8,298 bases of DNA from AM-2324 sp042091035 (GTDB taxonomy: Bacteria > Bacteroidota > Bacteroidia > Chitinophagales > Saprospiraceae). Location of the stretch: positions 1-8,298 of the forward strand of contig JBELIG010000141.1 of assembly GCA_042091035.1 (NCBI GenBank). Direction: 5' to 3'. The notes under the pieces are model-generated. The model did no database searches, had not been told where the DNA came from, and was given only the letters and a program-made list of their open reading frames with translations. The translations under genes and the position numbers were made by a program. This document shows, piece by piece, positions 1-6,566 of the stretch; the stretch's first letter is position 1; the number at the start of each line of letters is the position of its first letter.

Positions 1-701
1 TCTTTGAAGTACTGCCTATGTTTCTCTTTGAATGGAAAGGGCTCAGATGGAAGTATTAGCACATCAATGTCTTGTTCTGATATTTTTCGGATATCGATTT
101 GGGGATAGCGACTTTCCTCGTTAAAAGCATTTTCTAGGTTAAGCAAGTTTAGAATACTATTTATATATGTATTGCATCCTGCCACCATTATTGGGTTGTG
201 CCAAACGAGATAGGCTGCCTTTAGAGTTCTGTTAAGTTTGTGTAAGTCTTTTATTTCTTTAAAAGAAGTTCGTATCTCCTGGATTAAATTATCCGTCTGT
301 TTGCTTCTGTTAAGGATATGACCTAGATCTTGAATCATAGCTAGCGCATCCTCCGTATCTAAGATATCACTAACATAAACTGGATATTTTTCAGCCAGTT
401 TTTCAACGATTTCTGCTGTGTTTTCTTCTTTGTTGCTTATTATTAAATCTGGTTGCAATAGATCAATCTGATCGTAGTGAACTTGTTTTGTTCCTCCTAT
501 TCTAGGTTTTGACCGATAAATATGGTCTGGTAGGATGCAGAATTTTGTGATTCCTACGATTTGATCATCAAGCCCTAAATAACTTAGTAATTCTGTGATA
601 GAGGGCACCAATGATATGATCCTAAAAGGGGATCGATTCATTTGTAACGTTCTACCTAATTGATCCTTTATTTTTATAGTTGCATTGTTATTTCTTTCCA
701 T
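1..701 (-). CDS. BtuF/TroA-like substrate-binding (helical-backbone metal receptor) protein, partial, no signal peptide
   Basis: Reading the minus strand from the ATG at 699-701 gives 233 uninterrupted codons to the left edge, so the C-terminus is missing. The sequence fits the periplasmic-binding-protein fold used for cobalamin, haem or Fe-siderophore import: near the start RIISLVPSITELLSYLGL, then VGITKFCILP, RIGGTKQVHYDQIDLLQPDL, LIISNKEEN, and a second-lobe segment AAYLVWHNPIMVAGCNTYIN. Family members are usually about 250-270 aa, so most of the protein is present. There is no N-terminal signal peptide (MERNNNATIKIKDQLGR), and an in-frame stop at 732-734 rules out a longer N-terminus. The product may therefore be cytoplasmic, as in other Bacteroidota relatives I recall. 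The start overlaps the 3' end of the DUF1684 gene by 14 nt, and a GGAG lies 9 nt upstream of the ATG, which suggests translational coupling. The ligand cannot be assigned; no permease or ATPase gene is visible. Confidence 0.85.
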   Translation of the reverse strand, partial: MERNNNATIKIKDQLGRTLQMNRSPFRIISLVPSITELLSYLGLDDQIVGITKFCILPDHIYRSKPRIGGTKQVHYDQIDLLQPDLIISNKEENTAEIVEKLAEKYPVYVSDILDTEDALAMIQDLGHILNRSKQTDNLIQEIRTSFKEIKDLHKLNRTLKAAYLVWHNPIMVAGCNTYINSILNLLNLENAFNEESRYPQIDIRKISEQDIDVLILPSEPFPFKEKHRQYFK

Positions 702-1299
702 AAGCACTTTCTCCAGCCAATATTTCAAGTTCTATAGTGTTTTCTTCGGGAGGGATAGGGCAGGAGTAGCCAGTAGTATATGCGCAATAGGGATTGTAAC
801 ACCTATTGAAATCGAGTATTAAGGTCTTGTCTTTAATATCATTAATCGAAAGATCCATATATCGACCACCACCATATGTCATTGAGCCATTGGAATAGTC
901 ATAAAAGGGAAGAAAAAGGGCATTTCTGTAAAGTGGGTTTTTCATTAAACGCACAGAGCGGAATACAAGCAGCTTTGATGTTTTTCCTTGTAGTTCAAAA
1001 TGCAGATAAGCATACTTGACATAATCTTTTTGTTTGCCATTTGCTGTGGGCATGGTTAGGGTATCTTTTTGGTCCAATAGCTCAACCCTTGCCAAAACAA
1101 CATAGCTGCTATCTGCTTCAAAAAAATTAATCCCTATTGCTTCCTCCGGACTTATGGGGCCGTCTTCATTTGATCGGTCAGCAATGTAATTCGTTTTGTA
1201 ATTTTCAAAGGCCTCATAAAAACTTACAGATAGTGAATCCTGTCCTTGAATGGCCGTTGATGATACTATTATAAACCAGAGGATAATCGTATTTTTCAT
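688..1299 (-). CDS. DUF1684 domain-containing secreted protein
   Basis: The product is 203 aa. An N-terminal signal peptide (MKNTIILWFIIVSSTAIQGQ, cleavage near residue 20) predicts export. The rest matches the DUF1684 family as I know it: the core GGGRYMDL at about 143-150, LDFNRCYNPYCAY at 162-174, CPIPPEEN at 180-187 and the terminal AGE at 195-197. The clustered Cys, Tyr and Asn residues are the family hallmark. Length is typical of bacterial members. The biochemical role of DUF1684 is unknown to me, and none is assigned. The gene starts 7 nt after the stop of the beta-propeller gene and ends inside the start of the BtuF-like gene, so the three probably share a transcript. The ATG at 1297-1299 is chosen because it directly precedes the signal peptide. 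Confidence 0.9.
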   Translation of the reverse strand: MKNTIILWFIIVSSTAIQGQDSLSVSFYEAFENYKTNYIADRSNEDGPISPEEAIGINFFEADSSYVVLARVELLDQKDTLTMPTANGKQKDYVKYAYLHFELQGKTSKLLVFRSVRLMKNPLYRNALFLPFYDYSNGSMTYGGGRYMDLSINDIKDKTLILDFNRCYNPYCAYTTGYSCPIPPEENTIELEILAGESAYGKK

Positions 1300-1306
1300 A
1301 GAGGTA

Positions 1307-2242
1307 TTAATCTTTAGTAACTAGCAACAATTGAAGTTTATTACTTACATCAATAGATTCAATATTCGTAATGTTTAATGGGTTAAGATCTACTATCTCT
1401 GTCCAGCCCTTTTCACTGTTTTTGGAATCATAGATATAAAGTTTAGATCCTTTAGCGCTGATAAGTTGATTGTTTGGAAGAACTCCAAAATAATTTTGCC
1501 CAGCTAAAGATTCTATTTGATCTATACTTTGGATGTCTATATCCTCTTTATTATTTCCACTAAGTATAGCTTCTTTTATCATCCATTTATTGGAAAAACT
1601 CTTGTCCAGATAATAGATATTATTTGAATTGTTCTTTTTTTGAATACACATACCTACGTCAGAGGCAACAAACATAGTAGAGTTGTCACTTACTTTTCCT
1701 AAGAATAAGCGATGGCTGTTTTCTGCTTCAACTACCAAGGCAGCTATTGACCTATTGACCCACTCATAGTTCTCTATACCTCCAATGTAAGGAAATAATG
1801 GTTTGCCCATATCTTTTTCATGCTTTACGAAAACAGGAAATTTCCAAAGCCTTTTTGTACGATCTACGTCAGCTTCTTCTCGAATAGCTGTAAAATAATA
1901 GACGTCTGGTGAAGCTTTGGGGTGCAGCTCGTTTTCAACAGTTTCAGTGATTTGAATTTTTTCTTTACTAGTAAGGTTTAGTTCAAAAATGTCAAGTTCA
2001 TCAAATCCATTCTTTTTTACGCTTGCTGAGAGATATATCTTATTTTCTGATGAAAAACTCGGATGATCATTTGTACCAGCGCTGTTAAAGCTAGATAGAA
2101 ATGAAGCTTTGGTAACCTCATAGGCGCTATCATTTTGTTCCAATTGGAGTAGGTAAATATTCTTATTAGTCAGTTCCTGAGCCTCTGCAGAAGGAATTGA
2201 TAGCGCAAAAAGGCCGATTAGGATAGTGAATGTGGTTCTCAT
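1307..2242 (-). CDS. TolB-like (WD40-like PD40) beta-propeller exported protein
   Basis: The product is 311 aa with a signal peptide (MRTTFTILIGLFALSIPSAEAQ) and is probably periplasmic. No enzyme motif is visible. The region around residues 55-120 shows PD40/TolB-like blades: a DHPSFSSENKIYLSAS stretch followed by DIFELNLTSKEKIQITETV and then ELHPKASPDVYYFTA, the usual pattern of 'position of Asp/Pro, Ser-rich turn, then a beta strand reporting a value'. Later strands (LFLGKVSDNSTMF, YFGVLPNNQLISA, KLYIYDSKN) continue the propeller but with little repeat conservation. Propellers of this type usually act as protein-interaction or sensor scaffolds; the partner is unknown. It is the first gene of the cluster leading to DUF1684 and the BtuF-like receptor, with a hairpin (2271-2301) upstream. 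The fold call is fairly firm, the function is not. Confidence 0.75.
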   Translation of the reverse strand: MRTTFTILIGLFALSIPSAEAQELTNKNIYLLQLEQNDSAYEVTKASFLSSFNSAGTNDHPSFSSENKIYLSASVKKNGFDELDIFELNLTSKEKIQITETVENELHPKASPDVYYFTAIREEADVDRTKRLWKFPVFVKHEKDMGKPLFPYIGGIENYEWVNRSIAALVVEAENSHRLFLGKVSDNSTMFVASDVGMCIQKKNNSNNIYYLDKSFSNKWMIKEAILSGNNKEDIDIQSIDQIESLAGQNYFGVLPNNQLISAKGSKLYIYDSKNSEKGWTEIVDLNPLNITNIESIDVSNKLQLLLVTKD

Positions 2243-2270
2243 TAACGTTGGCTTTGTATTTGTAATATAA

Positions 2271-2301
2271 AATTCCCCGTCACGATGTGATAAGGGGAAT
2301 T
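2271..2301 (-). terminator. Hairpin terminator after the cohesin-like lipoprotein gene
   Basis: The arms AATTCCCC (2271-2278) and GGGGAATT (2294-2301) are perfectly complementary. Inside the loop, TCAC (2280-2283) and GTGA (2287-2290) can pair as well. In the minus direction the hairpin is followed by TTTTATATT, a modest U-tract. It lies 53 nt after the lipoprotein stop codon and upstream of the beta-propeller gene, so it probably separates two transcription units. The U-tract is interrupted, so termination may be partial. Confidence 0.6.
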
Positions 2302-2353
2302 ACATATACAATTTAGTAAATTATCTCTTTAAGACCATATTGCCTTCGCAGAA

Positions 2354-2914
2354 TTACTTTATGGTAATACTTGATTGATCACTTTTGAAATTTATTTCTC
2401 CACTAGGATCACTCATTTCGATGATGGTTGGATCTCCTGAGAAGTAGATATAGCTCTCTGTGCCACTTTCTCCAATTGCCTCAAAGCAAAGGCTATAGAT
2501 GGGCATATCATCATCCAACGTTATTCCTTGAATAGCTGGATCAAACCAAGATTTGATTAATAATCCCTTGCTTGCTCTTGTCGTGTTGAAATTTTGAGCT
2601 GAAAGGGCTTTGATCTTAAATTCTTCAATTCTCTTAAACGTCAGGAGATTTGGATCCCATCTAAGGGTATATTGCATGGAGACTATTTTTTTGAAATTTT
2701 TCCCATTGATATCCACACAAATTTCCTCTCCGTTTTTGACCTCTGTTTTCTCAATATATAGGCTAAATGTCCCATCGTTTTGATTATCCGTGGTTTTGCT
2801 TATCGCTGTTTGAGGTTCTTGCTGCTCGTTCGAGTTATTCTGAGCTTGATCTTGTTCCTTTGTGCAGGCTACTAAAATGGCTATGCCAACAAGACTGTAA
2901 AAGATCTTTTTCAT
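2354..2914 (-). CDS. Cohesin-domain-like lipoprotein
   Basis: The product is 186 aa. The N-terminus is a lipoprotein signal (MKKIFYSLVGIAILVAC) with lipobox LVAC and lipidated Cys17. A low-complexity Gln/Asn/Glu linker follows (about 18-48). The rest (about 49-186) has the sequence rhythm of a cohesin/carbohydrate-binding-like beta sandwich: EVKNGEEICVDINGKNFKKI, then SMQYTLRWDPNLLTF (compare the cohesin signature of an 'xxxxLxYDPxxLxF' strand), and later PIYSLCFEAIGESGT (the 'L..l.F.a' strand). In Bacteroidota such domains occur on surface lipoproteins and T9SS proteins and are not evidence for cellulosomes. No dockerin is visible in this window. The gene is isolated by hairpins on both sides and so is probably monocistronic. 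Lipoprotein status is strong; the cohesin assignment is by pattern only. Confidence 0.8.
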   Translation of the reverse strand: MKKIFYSLVGIAILVACTKEQDQAQNNSNEQQEPQTAISKTTDNQNDGTFSLYIEKTEVKNGEEICVDINGKNFKKIVSMQYTLRWDPNLLTFKRIEEFKIKALSAQNFNTTRASKGLLIKSWFDPAIQGITLDDDMPIYSLCFEAIGESGTESYIYFSGDPTIIEMSDPSGEINFKSDQSSITIK

Positions 2915-2961
2915 AATGCAATTACTATTGTTATTCTGTGATAAATATGAATGCTGAAATT

Positions 2962-2991
2962 AAAAAGGCAAATGGAATCATTTGCCTTTTT
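2962..2991 (-). terminator. Strong bidirectional rho-independent terminator after the AT-hook gene
   Basis: A perfect 13-bp stem is formed by 2962-2974 (AAAAAGGCAAATG) and 2979-2991 (CATTTGCCTTTTT) with a 4-nt loop, GAAT. The A-tract on one side and T-tract on the other make it functional in both directions. It starts 3 nt after the stop codon of the AT-hook gene (minus strand), so it terminates that gene and insulates it from the lipoprotein gene downstream. Confidence 0.9.
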
Positions 2992-2994
2992 TAA

Positions 2995-4111
2995 TCATTT
3001 TCTTTGATATTTCTTTTTTAATGTTTTGCTACTATTGCTGACCCACTTGGGCAATGCATATGCAAAACCTTTTCCATTGTATTTAGTCTTAATAATATCA
3101 CCCCTTTTATTCGAAAGTTTATGTAGGCTTCTATTAAGCATATTTTTGACTTTAGCTTCGTCAAATTTAGTTTTAGCAGTCTCCGCTTGCGCTCTTGAGG
3201 ATTCAATAAAATCCTTTGTGATAAGAACGCTTTGTTTTTTATTTAAGGTATCAATAACAAAATTATCCCAAACAGATAGTTTGTATCCATGTTCAACAAC
3301 TCGTTGTCTTTTCTTTGGCTCTGTATTTAATTTTGTATTGTTTTTCAATTCATTAGCCAAACTTACAGATGGAACCGAAACAGTTTTCCTAGGCCTACCT
3401 CTGCGTTTAGGTTCACTTGGAGCAGTATTTACTTTTGCCTTTGGTGGTCTACCTCTGCGTTTAGCTTGACTTGCAACNNNNNNNNNNNNNNNNNNNNNNN
3501 NNNNNNNNNNNNNNNNNNNNNNNNNNNNNNNNNNNNNNNNNNNNNNNNNNNNNNNNNNNNNNNNNNNNNNNNNNNNNACTTGCAACGGTATCTACTTTTA
3601 CCTTAGGCGGTCTACCTCTGCGTTTAGCTTGACTTGCAATCGGTTCTGCTTTTACCTTAGGCGGTCTACCTCTGCGTTTAGGTTCACTTGAAACTATATC
3701 TACTTTTACCTTAGGCGGTCTGCCTCTGCGTTTAGGTTCACTTGAAACTATATCTACTTTTGCCTTAGGCGGTCTGCCTCTGCGTTTAGGTTCACTTGAA
3801 ACTATATCTGCTTTTGCCTTAGGCGGTCTGCCTCTGCGCTTAGGTTCACTTGAAACTGTGTCTGCTTTTGCCTTAGGCGGTCTGCCTCTGCGCTTAGCTT
3901 GACTAATTACTGCTTCAGTTTTTGCCTTAGTCGGTCTACCTCTACGTCTAGCCGTATTAGCTTTCTTATCAGTTTTGGTAGCTTTTTCTTTATTTAATTC
4001 AGAAATAATATCCTCGAATTTTTCGAGTTGATACTGAAGCTTCACTACCTCCTCCTGATACTTTTTGATTAACTCTCGTTTTTGAGAATTAGTAAGTATA
4101 CTTTTACTCAT
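2995..4111 (-). CDS. Multi-AT-hook DNA-binding protein with N-terminal coiled coil and C-terminal winged-helix-like domain (interrupted by assembly gap)
   Basis: One gene is read on both sides of a 100-N gap. The ATG is at 4109-4111 and the TGA at 2995-2997. Residues about 8-45 (LTNSQKRELIKKYQEEVVKL onward) form a charged helix with heptad-like Leu/Ile spacing, a likely oligomerisation coil. Then come at least nine AT-hooks with core RRGRP: seven before the gap, two after, one every 18 residues, with linkers such as AKADIVSSEP and VKAEPIASQA. AT-hooks bind the minor groove of A/T-rich DNA. The last ~110 residues are basic and contain VWDNFVIDTLNKK, a helix around VKNMLNRSLHKLSNKRG and a hairpin-like KTKYNGKGFAYALPKW, which reads as a winged helix (inference). 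The 100-N filler breaks the frame; removing it plus a 9-nt flank duplication gives one 335-aa ORF. No signal peptide is present, so it is a cytoplasmic nucleoid or regulatory protein. True repeat number is unknown. Confidence 0.85.
3389..3953 (-). repeat. 54-bp in-frame tandem repeat encoding AT-hooks, at least 9 units
   Basis: The hook-encoding block (GGCGGTCTRCCTCTGCG on the plus strand) begins at 3606, 3660, 3714, 3768, 3822, 3876 and 3930, each exactly 54 nt apart, and continues beyond the gap at 3443 and 3389, also 54 nt apart. Each unit encodes 18 residues: an invariant hook KRRGRPPK and a 10-residue linker. Two linker endings alternate in blocks: SSEP in units 2-5 and ASQA in units 6-7. 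The outermost units have diverged (RRRGRPTK at the N-terminal end, KRRGRPRK at the C-terminal end), as expected when internal copies are homogenised by unequal exchange. Confidence 0.95.
3478..3577. other. Assembly gap (100 N) inside the AT-hook repeats
   Basis: Exactly 100 N, the conventional placeholder for a gap of unknown size. The nine bases before it (3469-3477) and the nine after it (3578-3586) are identical, ACTTGCAAC, which encode Val-Ala-Ser on the minus strand. Collapsing the N block together with one copy of these nine bases restores both the 54-bp register and the reading frame. The real sequence is therefore probably that minimal join, or that join plus whole 54-bp units. Confidence 0.95.
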
Positions 4112-4148
4112 TACTTATTCTTAATTAATTAAATTAAATTAAAATTAG

Positions 4149-4169
4149 GGGGAGATTTTAAGGGGAGAT
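4149..4169. promoter_or_regulatory. Direct repeat GGGGAGAT x2 near the AT-hook gene start site
   Basis: GGGGAGAT occurs at 4149-4156 and again at 4162-4169, 13 bp from start to start, in an otherwise nearly pure A/T region. These are among the few G/C runs in the spacer. They lie just downstream of the proposed promoter, so they overlap or follow the expected transcription start. They could be an operator or a leader element; no function is demonstrated. Confidence 0.35.
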
Positions 4170-4172
4170 ATT

Positions 4173-4203
4173 TAAAGGTAGTTTAATTATAAATAAAATT
4201 CAA
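4173..4203 (-). promoter_or_regulatory. Candidate Bacteroidota-type promoter of the AT-hook gene
   Basis: On the minus strand TTG (4201-4203) is followed after 20 nt by TACCTTTA (4173-4180). The Bacteroidota sigma consensus is a -33 TTG/TTTG and a -7 TAnnTTTG about 19-21 nt apart, so spacing fits and the -7 box has one mismatch (final A for G). Transcription would start near 4166, giving a leader of about 55 nt. The whole spacer 4112-4223 is about 85% A+T, with only A/T bases between 4121 and 4147, so chance matches are easier here than elsewhere. Confidence 0.45.
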
Positions 4204-4223
4204 TATTAAAAATATTTTTATTT

Positions 4224-5768
4224 TTAAAATTGAATGATGACTTTCTCTAAGTAAATGACGTTCATTCTGTTGTCTTTCAAACATATTTGATATGAACCTT
4301 TTTTTAATGTGAGGTCAATATTGGTTTCAGTTTCTATAGTTTTTTGAATGATTTTTTTGCCATCTAAACTAAATACTTCAAGTATTTTGCAATCTGAATT
4401 TGTTTTTATTTTCACATGATTACTATTGGATGGATTTGGATAAATCTTGATGTTGTCTACAACAGGTGATTTTGTGCTAACTAAGGCGCTTAACTCAAAA
4501 ACAACAGTACTAGAATCACCTGGAGTCATTACTAATTCACTTTCAATACCTTCGAATCCTTCAGCTTCAATGGAAACAGTATAAGTTCCTCCTGCATTCA
4601 CCCATTTAAATTGGCCTGTTTCTGTTAGTGTTGTATCTGGTTCAAGGATGCTTAGGCTAGCATTTTCAATAATTGTTTGTGTTTCACTATCCACAATAGT
4701 ACCATATATTCTTGCAGCTTCAGTATTGTTGAATTCCCATACCATCAAACCCCTATTTCTATCAGCGCCGATAATTCTACCCGATGGGAGGTAGGGGCAT
4801 GCGGACCAGAGTCCACTATATCCTCCGCTTTCTCCCTCGTAGGTGTCGTAATATCCCACCTCGAGGATTAATTCTGGATCTCTAGTGTCAAGTATTCTTA
4901 AGCCTTCCGTATTATGAGAAACAATTGTGAAAATACCGTTTGTGTATGGGTTGTGTACTAGGCTCTGGATATTGGCAGTGTAGGTGTTGATTTCCTCTGG
5001 ATCATAAATGTCTTCTATATTGTAGGTTCTCATAGGGTAGCCATCTTTCTCATCTGCGACAAAAAGATATTTCATGTCTGGACTTGTTGAGAATGAGTGT
5101 GTATAGGTTCCGGGATCATCGAAGCCAGAAATTGCTACAGGGTTGCTAGGATCTGCGATACTTATGATCTCCACAATATCATCATAAATAGCAGCAGCGA
5201 ACATAAGGGTATCTCTAATATGCACATCGTGTACGTAATATCCCTCATAAAATATTCCTATTTCTTCAGGTGATTCAGGAATCGTGCAATCGAATATGTG
5301 GACACCACTTGATGTGTTGGTGCCACAAACATATATATATGGAGTGTCTTCAAAAATATTCTTTTGAATGATATGGGCTTTTTGGAAATAACTATCTAAG
5401 GTATTGACTAAAGTAGCCTCATTTGGTAAGTTAGACAAGTCAATAACCTGCATGCCTTGTCCCTCTCCTAAACCTTCAGTTACTACATAGGCATAGTTGT
5501 TTATTACAGTTATCTCTCTCCAATTGGATTCGGGTCCAGGGATAAAGGCCAATTCTATAGCTTCATCCTGATCAAGTTTATATATAGCGGTACCTGAGTA
5601 TGCTCCGATAAGGGCATATTCCGTGCCATTTTGGTCAACGAAAAACCAAGATCCAGAATAGCGAGGTTCACCTCTGTCATATTCATAGATAAGATCTATA
5701 TTCTCATTGATTTGACTAAATAAATTAAAGGCAAGTGAAAAAAAAATAAAAAAAGATAGGGTTCTCAT
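4224..5768 (-). CDS. Choice-of-anchor B family secreted protein with T9SS type A sorting domain
   Basis: The product is 514 aa from the ATG at 5766-5768. A GTG two codons upstream (5774) is also possible, but the ATG opens directly into the signal peptide MRTLSFFIFFSLAFNLFSQ. Residues about 20-347 form a propeller of LVIVD-like strands typical of choice-of-anchor B proteins: GMQVIDLSNLP, VHIFDCTIPESPEEIGIF, YYVHDVHIRDTLMFAAAIYD, YTHSFSTSPDMKYLFVADEK, GLRILDTRDPELILEVGYYD. Residues about 352-428 resemble a carboxypeptidase-regulatory-like beta sandwich (RIYGTIVDSETQTIIENASL). Residues about 441-514 are a T9SS type A tail (IKIYPNPSNS, then ILEVFSLDGKKI, then LKKGSYQICL). It should cross the outer membrane through T9SS and be surface-attached or released. 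The ligand is unknown. It is divergent from bshB1 across 69 bp and upstream of the AT-hook gene, without an obvious strong terminator between them. Confidence 0.9.
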   Translation of the reverse strand: MRTLSFFIFFSLAFNLFSQINENIDLIYEYDRGEPRYSGSWFFVDQNGTEYALIGAYSGTAIYKLDQDEAIELAFIPGPESNWREITVINNYAYVVTEGLGEGQGMQVIDLSNLPNEATLVNTLDSYFQKAHIIQKNIFEDTPYIYVCGTNTSSGVHIFDCTIPESPEEIGIFYEGYYVHDVHIRDTLMFAAAIYDDIVEIISIADPSNPVAISGFDDPGTYTHSFSTSPDMKYLFVADEKDGYPMRTYNIEDIYDPEEINTYTANIQSLVHNPYTNGIFTIVSHNTEGLRILDTRDPELILEVGYYDTYEGESGGYSGLWSACPYLPSGRIIGADRNRGLMVWEFNNTEAARIYGTIVDSETQTIIENASLSILEPDTTLTETGQFKWVNAGGTYTVSIEAEGFEGIESELVMTPGDSSTVVFELSALVSTKSPVVDNIKIYPNPSNSNHVKIKTNSDCKILEVFSLDGKKIIQKTIETETNIDLTLKKGSYQICLKDNRMNVIYLEKVIIQF

Positions 5769-5837
5769 TGACACAATTTTAGTTTTATATGTTTCTTAAA
5801 AGTAACAAACTGATTTTAATTAAATATAAGTAAATAG

Positions 5838-6566
5838 ATGAAACTAGATATTTTGGCTATTGGTGTGCATCCCGATGATGTAGAATTAAGTTGTGCCGGC
5901 ACTTTGTTGCGACATTTAGACTTAGGAAAGCAGGTAGGTATACTTGATCTTACTAGGGGAGAATTGGGTAGCAGGGGTACTGCAGATACTAGAGATATTG
6001 AGGCTCAGGATTCTGCACATATCCTAGGGATAGAATATCGCAAAAATGCTAGGATGGCAGATGGCTTTTTTTCCCACTCGCCAGACAATGTAAAAAAGAT
6101 TGTTGCTTACATTCGAGAAACTAGGCCTGAAATAGTGCTTGCTAATGCAATATCTGATAGGCATCCTGATCACGGAAGAGCGGCAAAATTGATTGCTGAT
6201 GCCTGCTTTTACGCTGGTTTAGTAAAGATTGAAACGATTGATGAGCAGGGACGTGCTCAAGAGCCATGGAGACCTAAAGCCGTTTACCACTATATCCAAG
6301 ATCATAATTTAGTGCCTGATTTCGTTGTTGACATAAGTCCATATATGGATAAGAAGATTGAGTCCATACTAGCTTATAAGACCCAATTTTATGATCCGAA
6401 TTCCAAGGATACTTCTATGCCTTCAACGCCTATATCCTCTAAGGCTTTCTTTGATTTTCTGAAGGCTAAGGGCGCTGCCTATGGTAGAATTGCAAATTTT
6501 GAATTTGCTGAAGGGTATCAAGTAGCTAGAACGCCAGGTGTAAAGAATCTATTTGATTTAATTTGA
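5838..6566 (+). CDS. bshB1: Bacillithiol biosynthesis deacetylase BshB1 (PIG-L/LmbE family)
   Basis: The product is 242 aa, the usual full length. It removes the acetyl group from N-acetylglucosaminyl-malate to give GlcN-malate, the second step of bacillithiol synthesis, before BshC adds cysteine. The PIG-L zinc site is intact: GVHPDD at 9-14 provides His11 and Asp14 as ligands and Asp13 as the probable catalytic base, and SDRHPDHGRA gives the third ligand, probably His112. Other BshB1-type features are LTRGELGSRGT at 38-48 and QDHNLVPDFVVDIS around 154-167. No signal peptide; cytoplasmic. It is the only plus-strand gene here and is not next to bshA or bshC. The ATG start is preceded by an A/T-rich leader with no Shine-Dalgarno sequence, as is common in this phylum. 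Its last 9 nt overlap the 3' end of the opposite-strand small gene. Confidence 0.95.
   Translation: MKLDILAIGVHPDDVELSCAGTLLRHLDLGKQVGILDLTRGELGSRGTADTRDIEAQDSAHILGIEYRKNARMADGFFSHSPDNVKKIVAYIRETRPEIVLANAISDRHPDHGRAAKLIADACFYAGLVKIETIDEQGRAQEPWRPKAVYHYIQDHNLVPDFVVDISPYMDKKIESILAYKTQFYDPNSKDTSMPSTPISSKAFFDFLKAKGAAYGRIANFEFAEGYQVARTPGVKNLFDLI

Noticed and set aside
3026..3469. Plus-strand 147-codon reading frame
   Set aside because: It is antisense to the AT-hook gene, and its Leu-rich translation is what the reverse of Lys/Arg-rich codons produces; no supporting motif.
3389..3953. Regularly spaced repeats as a possible CRISPR array
   Set aside because: The repeats are contiguous, keep a coding frame with an 18-residue period and have no unique spacers; no cas genes are present.
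4207..4220. Palindrome TAAAAATATTTTTA as a terminator of the T9SS gene
   Set aside because: The stem consists only of A-T pairs and would be unstable; it is noted as part of the AT-rich leader instead.
5769..5774. GTG at 5774 as the start of the T9SS gene
   Set aside because: The ATG two codons later begins a standard signal peptide and is the more likely start.
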